25,093 nucleotides of DNA from Asterionellopsis glacialis (taxonomy: Eukaryota > Bacillariophyta > Plagiogrammaphyceae > Rhaphoneidales > Asterionellopsidaceae), in contig WKLE02000316.1 of assembly GCA_014885115.2 (NCBI GenBank), positions 1 through 25,093 of the forward strand. The letters are read 5' to 3'. Below the pieces are notes generated by a model, which saw only the letters and a list, made by a program, of their open reading frames with translations, was not told the DNA's origin and did no database searches. Both the position numbers and the translations under genes were made by a program. Within the stretch, counting starts at the first letter, position 1. Each line of letters begins with the position of its first letter. Positions 1 through 9,902 of the stretch are shown piece by piece.

Positions 1-692
1 GTAGAGTTAACATCTCTCGTAAATTAGACATTGAGATTCTGGTTTAAATCAAATTAGTAATAATCGTTAAATAGATGACATTGATTCAAATTTCATTGCG
101 TTCCAGGTACAGTAGTACAAGCAAGTTTCAGGTACAGTAGGACCTCTCTAGACTACGGTTAGGACTACAGTACCGCAGATACAGATGTGATGATGATTTC
201 TATTCTTGTGGTCCTGTACGGTACCTGGTAGGTACCAGGTACTGTACCAGTTACCTTTCGATCGTTCTTTGCTTTGTCTTCCCTGCTCTTTTTTAAAATT
301 GTCTAACGCGCTGACTACTATGAATTCAGTACTAGGTTGGAACTACCAGTACCAGACAGGTACTACCTGGTACCCTAGCAGGACTACTGTACTCGTACGT
401 GCTATAAGTTAGTTAGAGTAGCTTCAATTTTGAGGGCTATTATGAGACTGTTTCTGACAGTTTCATTGCTCAACATCGAAAGTATCTTACTACGGGACTC
501 TTCTAATCTTGAAACGTGACACCAAGGCAGCTTTCTCTTGCTTCTCTGTCGGTTTTCAGTCTTACCCAAGAAGACGCATCGCGACGAAAGCGATCAGCCA
601 TAGTTGGTATATTACTGTTATTAATAAATACAATACAAATACGTTGCCTTCCAGTAAACAAATCGGCCGCATTTTAACAGTTGAACAGAAAA
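1..692. other. Left spacer with GTAC-rich palindromes, no gene
   Basis: I see no supportable gene here. The short open frames overlap repeats and lack recognisable domains. The stretch 101-400 is packed with the words CCAGGTAC, GTACCTGG, AGTACC and GGACTAC, including a perfect inverted repeat at 221-242 (10-base arms, GG spacer). About 490-692 is presumably the upstream region of the transporter gene that starts at 693. Confidence 0.6.
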
Positions 693-2875
693 ATGGTTGA
701 ACCAGGTTCCGATGATTTCGTTGAGGAAAATGGTCATGGCGAAGGAAAGAGAGGATGTTGTAGTTGGTGGAATTTTGAAGGTGTAGCTCCTGCTCAAGGT
801 TTTTGTCGTGTAAGAATCTTTGTTTTTAATTCGATTAACACCGTAATTTGTCAATATATGAATTGCTATTTCTATCATGCGCGTATCATTTGATTTCTTA
901 CTTTCATAAATTACATCATTTTTGTCCTTTTCTGCCTCACAGCTCGGTGTTGCTCGAGGTGCTGTCGTCATGTCGAACATCTTTCTCGCAACGTCATTGA
1001 TTTATCTCGCAGCTGAAGAAGCAGGATGTTTAACAGAAAATGATTCATACGACGATGATTGTGAAAATAAAGTACACGGATTCAAACCTAGCAGTCTGAT
1101 TTCCAACATTGCCGTTTTTTCGGGATTGCTATCTGCATTTTTCATGCCTGTTGTTGGTGCCATTGTCGACTATACTCCACGTCGTAAATTTTTAGGCGTT
1201 ACAGCAGCTGTTGTCCTTACTCTTATCCAGGCTGCACAAATATACACTGTATCATCCACCTGGTATCCCATGGCCATCCTTCAAGCTGTTGCGGCATTTG
1301 TGTATCAAGCTGAAGTTCTTTCTACCTATGCATACTTGCCTGATACTTCAAGAATAGTAGGAGAAGCTACTATGACTGGATGTAAGTACACAAACATTCA
1401 ACATATCAAAAGAAAAAGTCAAACCGTGATTTCTATTTGACAAATGGTATTTCTTCATTTCCCGTGTACAGTGTTACCACTATGTAGTCTTTTAACTCTT
1501 TTGTTGATGTTTCATTTCCTCTTGCATTCAACATGAAGATACCGCTAAATTTACCCAAGTTCAATTTTCGGCTCAAATGTTATTTCTAATTGTTGTCATT
1601 GGAATCAGTATTGCGATGGGTTTTGACGATGTTGAAACTGCTCATGTTGGTCAATCAGTGCTTGTACTTTGGAGTACTATTTGGTTTGCAATTGGTTGGA
1701 AGTGCATGCCAAGTATGCCCGCTAGAAGAGAATTGCCGGAGGGTCATGCGATGATCACAGAGTAAGTTTTAGATTTTTCCATACCGCGCATGAATGTTTT
1801 CCTCTAGTCCATTCCAGTGTGGACTATTTTGTTATTTTTTCTCATCTTTATTGTTTTTAAAATGTACTTTATCATTACAGAGGCTTTCGTCAAAACTGGA
1901 GAACAGCAAAAAGTATCAATTCGCATTATTCTCGTGGATTGAGATGGTTCCTTCTTGCTGTTGCATTTGAGGAATCTGGTACGTTTTAGTAAATAGTTGC
2001 GAAGTATCTTGACACTTGAATAGGCTTGGTCTTACGGACGCAATCGCGGGCATTACAAAAAGCTGTACAATTTCCTAATGTTCTCTCACACCATACTTAC
2101 ATGCTTATTGTTCTATTCTATCTTTAAATTGAATCTTACCAACAGCCGCTGCAGCTTACACAACCCTTTCCGTAGTGTATCTCGATGAAGTCGTTGGGAT
2201 GAGTGGTACTGAAATTGGAATTTTTTTCTTAATCACACTCTTGTTCACCCTGCCGGGGTCCTCGTTGGGAGCTAAAATTACACACAAAACAAATCCAAAG
2301 ACTTCCTTAAGAATTGTTCAAGTTGCATTGATATTCATCGGCGTTATTGGTGCTCTAATTCTGGATGCAGTCCAATCAAAACCTCTTGCCTATGTTTGGG
2401 GTATGTGCTTTGGTGTAGCACTGGGGTAAGTTTCTTTTGTCCACATCAGCTAGTCGTTACAGTTTGTGTTGCCCACAGGAAGCTGATTCACATATTTTAT
2501 TTTTGCTCTATGTACCACAGATGGTTTTATCCGACCGAGAACCTTTTCTTTTCTATGTGTCTACCCAAAGGTCAAGAGGCCGAACTAGCTGGCTTCTTTG
2601 TATACTGCACACAAATTATTGGGTGGTTACCACCTCTAATTTTCACCGTTATTGTGGAGGTAGGATGGAATCAAAAATGGGGTGTTGTATCAGTTTCTGG
2701 ATTTTTGATCGTTTCAATTATATTATTATCATGTGCTGCCCCGTGGGATGAAATTGTTGCGGAAGCAAACAAAAACGCAAATTTTGATGCGACTTCAGGT
2801 ATTGAGGGAGAAGAAAAAAAGGAACAGAACAATGCCGGATATCCAGTCGGTCTGGAAACAAATGCGGAAGCATAA
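693..2875 (+). CDS. Atg22/UMF1-like major facilitator transporter, six exons
   Basis: Inferred exons are 693-809, 943-1381, 1539-1761, 1881-1978, 2146-2425 and 2521-2875. All junctions are GT-AG, the phases agree, and the CDS is 1512 nt (503 residues). The ATG at 693 is the first in-frame ATG. About 12 hydrophobic segments are visible, from GAVVMSNIFLATSLIYLA in exon 2 to the last segment, which ends in SIILLSC. The signature PTENLFFSMCLPKGQEAE followed by LAGFFVY near the C-terminus resembles the conserved loop of Atg22/UMF1 proteins, where a Pro-Lys-Gly-x-Glu-Ala-Glu motif precedes a TM helix. Yeast Atg22 effluxes amino acids from the vacuole; by analogy this is an organelle or plasma membrane solute exporter, but the substrate is unknown. 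The acidic, Lys/Asn-rich C-tail is cytosolic by inference. It converges with CAP-H, leaving 157 bp between stops. An alternative acceptor at 2478 would keep the frame (see findings). Confidence 0.85.
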
Positions 2876-3032
2876 TCATAGTATTGTAAATAGCGTATTC
2901 TTATGACAAAGTCTAGTTTACACCGATTTTTCATCTCAAATCCTTTAGATAAGTGAGTTGACAAATTATTTTAACCAGTTAATGTTTATCGGGCTTCTTT
3001 CATGTACACCCCTCGTACTTGCAAGTAGCTCT

Positions 3033-5794
3033 CTAAGCATCACTGCCCACACTCTCTTGGTCTGTATCTGCCATTCCTTGATACACAGCGCTTTCCTTCA
3101 CTCGCTTTTCCCTTTGACTTGCAATGGTGGTGGTGGACGATCCAGATGTACTGTCGGTAGGCAGCGTTCCAAAAGAAGGAGCTGCGCCATCATCGTGGCT
3201 AATTATGAAATCTTGAAGACCATGAGATTCGAGTCGCAAACCTTTCTCATTTGCTAGGTGCAGCAAACAGATGAAATAAAATGGTAATGTGACGTCTGTT
3301 TGTGCTTGTGATGCATTCATGTCTTCCACTGTTTCTTTGAAGGAGATATGCTTGGTACTGCTTGCTTCTGGTTTGTCTTCCCTCTCCGGGCGCTTGGCTT
3401 CTCGCTCTAAATCACTTGTATGTTCAATATTATTCTCTTCTCGTGGCATCACAGTCGTTTCTATTTCACTCCAAAGATCCTTTTTCAGTCGCTTGACGTC
3501 AACCTTTTTAGCAATAGTTGCGTATCCCACTCTCACCTTATCAACCTTTCTCACCCCCTCAAGCTCGCTAACAACACCATCATCACCCCCCGCATAAGTT
3601 CCATCACTGGGATCCACAAAATCAAAACCCGGGCCATCATCGTCACCAAATGATCCATCATCACCGTCGTCAAAGCCTACAGAACCAAATGGCTCAAGTC
3701 CAAGGAAACCAACGGTCTTTTCTTGTTTGCTACCACTTTCTTCTGCTTTCTTAACGAACGCATTAGGACGAAGGAACAACTTTGATAATTCTGATAGACC
3801 AACTTCTGCGTCGGGAGGAAGAAGGTTATCGTTCTTAGTATGCTTTGTTTTCGTTGCCTTGGAAAATTGAATTGGATCTCCACCCCTTTTGCTTTTCTTT
3901 GGATGCTTTAGAGCTTCTTTGAGACAAGAAGGACTTGCACGAAGGTCCAAAAACTTTCTTTCCTTTGTTGATTTTTTACTACGTGATTTCTTTTGGTCAG
4001 TTCTTTTGTTGTCCTTTTTTTGACGAATATTTTCACTCTTCTTCCAATGAGCCGATCCAGCCCAGAGGTTTCCTCCAGTGATTTTTTCCAAAGATGCTTG
4101 ACTGAAATATTCATATTCTCCACCTTGTGAGAACACATCTCCAGACATCATCGCATCAAGAAGTACAGTTGTTGATGCATGAGTATTTTGTAAACCAGGA
4201 GTAACATCTTCATATGGATTCTCGTTTCTGAAGCTTATGGAAGAGTAGCGACCACCATTTTCATCTGCACCAATAAAATCAGAAAATGCCATATCATCAT
4301 CGTCGTCATCATCATCATCTCCACCATAGTCGTCTGCAGCAAACTGATCGTCATTTTCATCGTTATCAGGCTCACTTGCAGCAACGGAAACCCCGAGAGA
4401 AATTCTACTTCGCTCGATTGCCTCCTGATGAATGGATTGCTCAGCTTCCTTTTCTTCTTCATTTGAAGTTGCATAACGGCGTGACTTTGATTTGGGACTT
4501 TTGTCATCAACAAATCCTTCTGCTTTTAATTGCGAATAATCATCACGAAGAGATTCGAGCTGAGGAACAAGAGGAACAGAATCGATAGATGATCCAGATA
4601 GTAAACTCTCAAGCTTACTTGAAAGAGAGGATATATCAATTATTCCTTCAAGCCTATTCATTCGTTCAAGAGGACACTCGTCTGATACAACTTCATTTTC
4701 AGTCGGATTCGCAGTGTCCACCAAAGACTCTTGTTTTGAGTCAAAGACAATGTTACAACCTGTATCTCCGACTCCAAGGTTGACCAAGAGAAGGCCTTTA
4801 GCTCCACCTTCATCAAATGTTTTGGACATTTTGTGGAATAAAGGATCAATATCAAATGCAGAATCAAGTTTGTTCATATTGATGTTGGCTATAAGAGAAA
4901 GAGAATTAAAAGTGTCAGAACTATCCACTTTATAGTGTCGGCAGATAGTATATCGTCAAACAAAATATTGAACTCACTCATATTTGATTCAAGAGTTTCA
5001 GTTATATCTGCGACTCTACGGGAATGATGCTTTTTCTGCGATGGTGATGCAGGTTCATCGGGTGTTGCTTCATTTTGCATGATCTCATCCTTAGATTTAT
5101 CCTTTTTACCCGATTCAGTTCGATTGAGATTTGCTAGTACCTTATACGATGTAAGATGAACATCATCAACTCGATATGAATAAATTTTTACACTTGCGTC
5201 GAGGGTACAACTGGCCTTCGTAAAGTTAACTCGCTTTTCATCTTCTTCAGAAGTGCTATTTGCCTGTACAGATGACTCTGTTGCCATCTCGTCATCTTTA
5301 TCTTCCGTAAGGAACTTGTCGATGTTATCAATGAGATTCAACCCCCATGAGTTTCCCGCATTGATACGGTTTTCTGCATTCAAACGAATTGCTCTCTTAT
5401 ACATCTCACCAAGCTGTTCATTATCTCTGTTGTTGTCTTCTTCTTCTTCGTCATAATCTTGAGTATCAAAACGTCCCGATAAACGAAGAAACCTAGCAGA
5501 GGAACGGCGGCGACGACGTGGAGGAGCAGCCTTTTTTCTTTTTGCAGCCGGTCCATCAATGGTACTCTTCACTGGAGGCTTCCTTCCCATTGCTTCATCA
5601 AGTGTGATACTTTTCCTATTTTCGTCATCGGAACTATCATCATCATCTTCTTCCGAACTAATGTCTAACTGCAAACCACTATCTTCGTCATCATCATCAC
5701 TTTCTGTAACGATAGTTTTCCGCAAACGATTCTTTGTTGAGGGTATTACTTGTTCATTTTGATTGGTATCGATCTCAGCCAAGACTGGCGACAT
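3033..5794 (-). CDS. NCAPH: Condensin complex subunit 2, kleisin CAP-H/Barren, two exons
   Basis: Exons on the minus strand are 5794-4978 and 4888-3033, with an 89-nt GT-AG intron, giving 890 residues. I chose the ATG at 5794 (MSPVLAEID); the open frame upstream of it has only a TTG. CAP-H is the kleisin that bridges the SMC2/SMC4 heads and recruits the HEAT subunits of condensin I during mitotic chromosome compaction. Visible family blocks are: a basic patch of five Arg then SSARFLRLSGRFD (about 93-110); the N-terminal helical region around LGEMYKRAIRLNAEN (about 128-142, SMC2 contact in the family); VKIYSYRVDDVHLTSYKVLA; and the hallmark restored by splicing, TLESNM-TNINMNKLDSAFD-IDPLFHK-FDEGGAKGLLLVNL (267-311). 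The C-terminal LPFYFICLLHLANEKGL block fits the winged-helix that contacts SMC4. The Asp-rich tracts and low-complexity linkers make it longer than the human protein (about 740 residues). It shares an upstream region with the TruA-like gene. Confidence 0.93.
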
Positions 5795-6469
5795 GGTCAA
5801 GCAGCAGTGCAAATAGAAATTAGGAAGTATTCGTATAATAGAAGTTCTTCTTCTTGATTACCGGTATCTTCTTTGTTACACCAATACGGTTGCACTTTTT
5901 TAGAGTTTTTGATTCAAGATTTGATGAGATAATAATGTGGCCGTTGGTGTCCGCTGATGACTGTTTTTAAAAAAGTCCAACAGCCGACAAGCCAGGCGGC
6001 ACAGCAGATGAATGATGATTCGTTTGACTCAATTAACGAATTTTCTGTCTATCTCACGCACAAAAAAGAGATATCATATCTACATGACTTCCAATATAAG
6101 ACCAATTGTACGTTATTATGCGTACGTAGGATATATTCAAGTATGATATGATGTTGTCTGTCAGCTTCCGGACGCCGACGGCGGAGCAGATGGATGAATT
6201 TCGTGCATCGTGCGTTGTTCGGAACGAGTGAAGAGGTACCGTACCTAGAGAGATCTACCGGTAGGGCTCATCGTCTGATGAGGCCCAAGTCGGTGGTCGT
6301 CGGGCTCACAACTTGACGGCTACTGCGAAAGAAAACGCGTCACCGACCAACCACTCCATATCTTCATCAACGCAAAAAGCATCTTAAGTACCGTACATTG
6401 TATCAAATCGTCGCGTCTCTCATCTTTTGGTCTTCATAACAATCATCTTTGCACCGCTAAGAACTCTCC
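5795..6469. promoter_or_regulatory. Shared divergent upstream region of CAP-H and TruA-like genes
   Basis: These 675 bases separate two divergent starts and must hold both promoters. The small open frame at 5957-6151 shows no domain and is probably chance. At 6233-6264 there is a GTAC-type patch with GGTACCGTACC and the perfect palindrome CTACCGGTAG (6255-6264). Next to it is a hairpin at 6264-6286 (arms CTCATC/GATGAG, loop GTCT, outer GGG/CCC with one bulge). I cannot identify a TATA box or start site with confidence. Confidence 0.5.
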
Positions 6470-8041
6470 ATGGCAAAATCGGATTTGCTATCCGTTCTGT
6501 CCATGTTGGTATCGTTATCGACAACTCGCAGCCAATTTCCTTCACGAATATTTTCTAGATCTTGCTCTTGCTTCGCATCCTGTTCCCCGCGGGGAAGAAA
6601 AAATTATAATTTTCTAGGTCAAGGAAGTTATCGAAGCTTCCACTTATCCTCGCAACGTATTATGGAACAAGATAATCGGGAAGTTAAAAACTTTGGCAGC
6701 GATTTTACGAAGGATGCACCCAAAGAAGGTACAGACATCGTCACAGAATACCAAGAAACCACAGCGGATCGTGACACTCGTTTAGTTTTCGAGACTTTTC
6801 CATTTCAAAATTTGGAATACATCATCGATTCCATGATTGGAAATCCCGATAGTGTTACACCACCACTTCGCCGCGTGCAAACATATTCGACAAATAATAC
6901 AGTCAGGGAAGATTCCGACGTGGACAATGGTGATGAAGATCCCTACTATTCTCGACTTTTCGTACCTTTATTTGGATCAGAAGGCAAGAAATATGGTCAA
7001 GACAATCAACATATATACAAAGAACAACAACTAACGACTGCAGAGTTACAAAGAAAGAAAAAAGGTAGACAAAATTTCAAAATAAGTGTTGCATATAGAG
7101 GGATCAACTTTTGTGGATGGCAGATCCAACCAAACCATCCGAAACCGTCTGTCCAGCAGACTTTGATGGATATTTTAGATCCTCTTCTTCGTCAACCAGC
7201 TTCTAGTATCATTCGTAAATCAAAAAAGGAGAAATTCTTCAAAAAATTACATATTAAGGTATGCGGTAGGACAGATGCAGGTGTAAGTGCTATTTCTCAA
7301 GTTTGTCGTGTCCGAACCTTCCAACGGCCTGAGGAGGTAAATGCTGCACGGATTCAATCAGAAATTAATGCTAGTGTATTTGCCGAAAATGGATCCCTTC
7401 GATGCGTCAATGTAGAACCGATTGATGAAGGCTTCCATCCAGTATTTTCAGCCAAGTGCCGTGCCTATGCCTATCTCATCGATCTTCATAACGACGACGA
7501 CGACGACGGAAATATTGTGATCGGTTCAGCGGGATCGCTGAATTCTCCTGATTGTGTTCAAAAGCTTTCTGAAAATCATCTGCCAATCCTCAATGCCATG
7601 CTTCAAAGATTAGAAGGCGTTGAATTAGATTATTACTCAATGTCATACGGAAAGGTGGAAACAGCAACATCGTTATGTACTCTATATAGATCAAGGGCTT
7701 CATTAGTGGAATTGACACCATCAACTTCACCAGGTGCCAACGGCAGTGAGGAATCTATTACCACGCGAAAACGAGCAATATGTATTGAATTAGTGGGTAA
7801 TCGATTTCTTCGACGAATGGTTCGAATATTAGTCGCAACCGTCGTTCGAGAAGCACTTGACACCCACAGAGAGTCACAGAGAGATAGTACTATGGATCCT
7901 ATAGATGTTGGTTCAACAAAGTTACTGTCCATTATCTCCTCAAAGGAACGACGGAATAGCGCCAAGGCATCCCCACCAAATGGGCTCATATTTGTTGGTG
8001 CTGAATTTCGAAGAGGATCAACTGACAGTGAATCTTCGTGA
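6470..8041 (+). CDS. TruA-family tRNA pseudouridine synthase, probably organelle-targeted
   Basis: This is a single-exon gene of 523 residues. TruA/Pus1/Pus3 enzymes isomerise uridines to pseudouridine in tRNA. The catalytic motif CGRTDAGVSA lies at 265-274, with the nucleophilic Asp at 269. It is preceded by the family N-terminal block VAYRGINFCGWQIQ (207-220) and followed by KCRAYAYLI (329-337) and the C-terminal NRFLRRMVRILVATVVREAL (444-463). The first ~65 residues are Ser/Arg-rich with few acids and contain a hydrophobic stretch, suggesting a mitochondrial or plastid presequence. There is no clear ASAF motif, so the compartment is uncertain. Residues 66-200 are a linker absent from bacterial TruA (about 270 residues), and an Asp run at 342-346 sits in an insertion. 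Which of TruA, Pus1 or Pus3 is the true orthologue cannot be told by eye. Confidence 0.9.
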   Translation: MAKSDLLSVLSMLVSLSTTRSQFPSRIFSRSCSCFASCSPRGRKNYNFLGQGSYRSFHLSSQRIMEQDNREVKNFGSDFTKDAPKEGTDIVTEYQETTADRDTRLVFETFPFQNLEYIIDSMIGNPDSVTPPLRRVQTYSTNNTVREDSDVDNGDEDPYYSRLFVPLFGSEGKKYGQDNQHIYKEQQLTTAELQRKKKGRQNFKISVAYRGINFCGWQIQPNHPKPSVQQTLMDILDPLLRQPASSIIRKSKKEKFFKKLHIKVCGRTDAGVSAISQVCRVRTFQRPEEVNAARIQSEINASVFAENGSLRCVNVEPIDEGFHPVFSAKCRAYAYLIDLHNDDDDDGNIVIGSAGSLNSPDCVQKLSENHLPILNAMLQRLEGVELDYYSMSYGKVETATSLCTLYRSRASLVELTPSTSPGANGSEESITTRKRAICIELVGNRFLRRMVRILVATVVREALDTHRESQRDSTMDPIDVGSTKLLSIISSKERRNSAKASPPNGLIFVGAEFRRGSTDSESS

Positions 8042-8629
8042 AAGTTACAAAAAGAATTTGACTAATCTTAAATTTTGAGTTACATTATGTGCTAAGGAGG
8101 TATGTAAAAGTTTCTCATCCAGAGAGACTCAACATAATTTCATGTCGGAATATCATCCATCTGTGTAAGGGAATTTTCGAATGAATTGGTAACATGGAAA
8201 TTCCTAAGCTACGAACTACTCTAATTTTTTTTATTACTATATTTTTTGTAAGAAACCCTACAAATGAGGATATGCATGTAGGACATCCGGAAGTCATGCG
8301 TCACACCTTTGGTCCCACGAATCACGAACACCCACTTTCAGGGGTGGCAGCCGTGTTTCTCCGTAATTTCAAATTTCTTCTGTCTTCTAGTTTAAGGCCT
8401 TTTTCGGAATCTCTACCTTGGTTTCGTACGAAGCGGTAGAGGCCTATGGCTCCTTCGGACAAATTTTTTTCTTGTCGTTTTTGTTGTTCCTCTTCCAAAG
8501 CCAAAGCCCTAGACGATAAAGCCAGAAAAGAATCATTATAATATAATATACCGAACCTGCGTTTTTGGAAAAGAAAGTTGTTAGCAATCCAGAGCTAGAT
8601 AGATAGAAAGCAAGAACGAAATGTGCTGA
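8042..8629. other. Spacer with a possible signal-peptide-like first exon
   Basis: No firm gene is seen. An ATG at 8194 opens 18 codons reading MEIPKLRTTLIFFITIFF, which resembles a short signal peptide. A GTAAGA donor-like site follows directly at 8248. Without splicing the frame runs to 8439 with no recognisable domain. The minus-strand open frames here (8322-8504, 8444-8716) look like chance. Confidence 0.25.
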
Positions 8630-8881
8630 CTTATTTTTGAACTTGTTGGCTGTGTTGCACATGGTATTTCTTCCGCATTTGGTTGCAATCGTGATAAGAA
8701 GGTAATGAAACGTCATGGTTGTGGAGCATACAGTGCAGGAAGTGGTAGTACTACTAAATCATCTAAAGCATGTGGTGCCTATGGTCGTGATTGTGAAGGA
8801 AAGGAAAGTATGGGTGGTGCCAAAAAGGATCAAGTCGATTTAGGAGCTACTTCGTCATCCCGGGGTAGCGGTGGCTCATGA
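8630..8881 (+). CDS. Possible Cys/Gly/Ser-rich small protein or last exon
   Basis: An open frame follows a TGA at 8627-8629 and stops at 8881. Its first ATG, at 8705, would give 58 residues. The translation has two related Cys motifs, HGCGAYSAGS and KACGAYGRDC, and ends in a Ser/Gly tail, a biased but protein-like composition. If it is a terminal exon, AG sites at 8697-8698 and 8700-8701 would join in phase 0 to the signal-peptide-like exon at 8194-8247. The implied 451-nt intron would be unusually long here and its acceptor weak. It may equally be a decayed gene piece. The function is unknown. Confidence 0.3.
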   Translation, partial: LIFELVGCVAHGISSAFGCNRDKKVMKRHGCGAYSAGSGSTTKSSKACGAYGRDCEGKESMGGAKKDQVDLGATSSSRGSGGS

Positions 8882-9492
8882 CTCATGGGAGGACCGAATG
8901 GGCCCATTTGTCGCTATTAGTTAGAGTTGTTATGATGCTATTTGTACATGGAGTGAACTACATTTTTCTTCCTACCAGTGATTGCGTCATAAAGACAAAA
9001 TAATTAACAACAAAGAAAGAAATGCTGTACTTTATATAAATGTTGAATCCTAGAATGACGGCATTTTGGAAGGAGGGTTATTCATGAAAAACCTTTCTTT
9101 TTTTGATACCTGAAAAATAAGATACTGTAGCTTTAATAAATGCATTATAAACATACGACTTTCATTCATTCATTGTGTTGGAACAAACATTGTACTCGAT
9201 GATACGATTATCAATCGATGGTCTGCAATCTGTACACACCGGCTTGCTTATTTTCTAGATTAATAAGTTTTAGTTTATATGTGATATTTTTGGGTTCATG
9301 TTTTCACAATTTTGTGGCTTCCCTTTCAATCCTTTTACGTAGGAGGAGTTTCAAAATAAGAATCAAAAGCATTACGCATTCATGATGTGTAGTTACATGT
9401 TGATTTTTGGTATGAAGAAATAAAAACATCGTTTGTATGCCTTGTTTCTCCCCTTCAAGTTTGTGGTTTATTTCTACATTTTACACACTAAT

Positions 9493-9610
9493 ATATAACT
9501 TTCATTGACAAGCAGTGGAAATATTGTTCATGTCGTCTTCATCATAATCATATAACATTTACTGACAAGCAGTGGAAATACTGTTCATGGCGTCTTCATC
9601 ATAATCATAC
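9493..9610. repeat. 57-bp tandem duplication at the pseudogene 3' end
   Basis: Two adjacent units, about 9493-9549 and 9550-9606, both read TGACAAGCAGTGGAAATA, a one-base variant, and then CGTCTTCATCATAATCATA, offset by 57 bases. The unit encodes the last residues and stop of the acetyltransferase remnant on the minus strand. The intact gene at 12696 has only one such unit, so the expansion followed the duplication. Confidence 0.85.
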
Positions 9611-9795
9611 ACTGTACGTCCAAACATGGTATACGTACTATTTCTGGACCATTTTAAGATGGTCTCTAGGTGTACGTTTCCTAATAATCGTTTCTTCATA
9701 AAGCAAGCATCTTCACCATCTTGATAATAATGAGGAATGATACGATCAACCTCGTACCCATCTCTTTGATAAAGTTGTATAGCAGCTTGATTCAG
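9559..9795 (-). pseudogene. Truncated NAA10-like acetyltransferase remnant
   Basis: The minus-strand frame keeps the last part of the GNAT domain (QLYQRDGYEVDRIIPHYY, then DGEDACFMKKRLLG) and the extreme C-terminus (VYDYDEDA ... STACQ). Both closely match the intact gene at 12696-13679. It lacks the N-terminal two thirds, including the acetyl-CoA-binding loop, and similarity stops near 9795. Between the two conserved blocks about 27 nt are missing and small indels scramble the frame. The frame stays open upstream to 9888, but that part is unrelated to the parent. It sits 108 bp upstream of, and opposite to, the PT-stalk membrane protein, so that gene's promoter must lie in or next to this remnant. 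Confidence 0.85.
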
Positions 9796-9902
9796 TCTCT
9801 CTAGAGAGTAATTGCATATCTGTCCACATTTTTTATTGTATCTGTTGTTGGTAAGAGTAGGTGACGAAACAAAGTATTTACTCCACACATCTGTTCTTAA
9901 AC

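Larger units (their letters stand above)
8951..9795. repeat. Segmental duplication, copy A (NAA10-like 3' end and flank)
   Basis: By eye this block aligns colinearly with 12036-12960. Shared anchors in order include TTGAATCCTAGAATGACG, TTTGGAAGGAGG, GTTGGAACAAAC, CTCGATGATACGATTATCAA, TTTCAAAATAAGAATCAAAA and the acetyltransferase C-terminal coding sequence. Divergence is moderate with many indels, so the duplication is not recent. The limits are approximate. Confidence 0.85.

Noticed and set aside
206..412. 68-codon open frame near the left edge
   Set aside because: Made mostly of the GTAC-type palindromes; starts inside repeat sequence.
4286..4588. His-rich open frame opposite CAP-H
   Set aside because: It is the antisense of the Asp-coding GAT/GAC tract of CAP-H.
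6274..6310. Hammerhead-ribozyme-like CTGATGAG core followed by a stem
   Set aside because: The GAAA that must follow stem II is absent (TCAC is found) and no cleavage-site stem III is seen.
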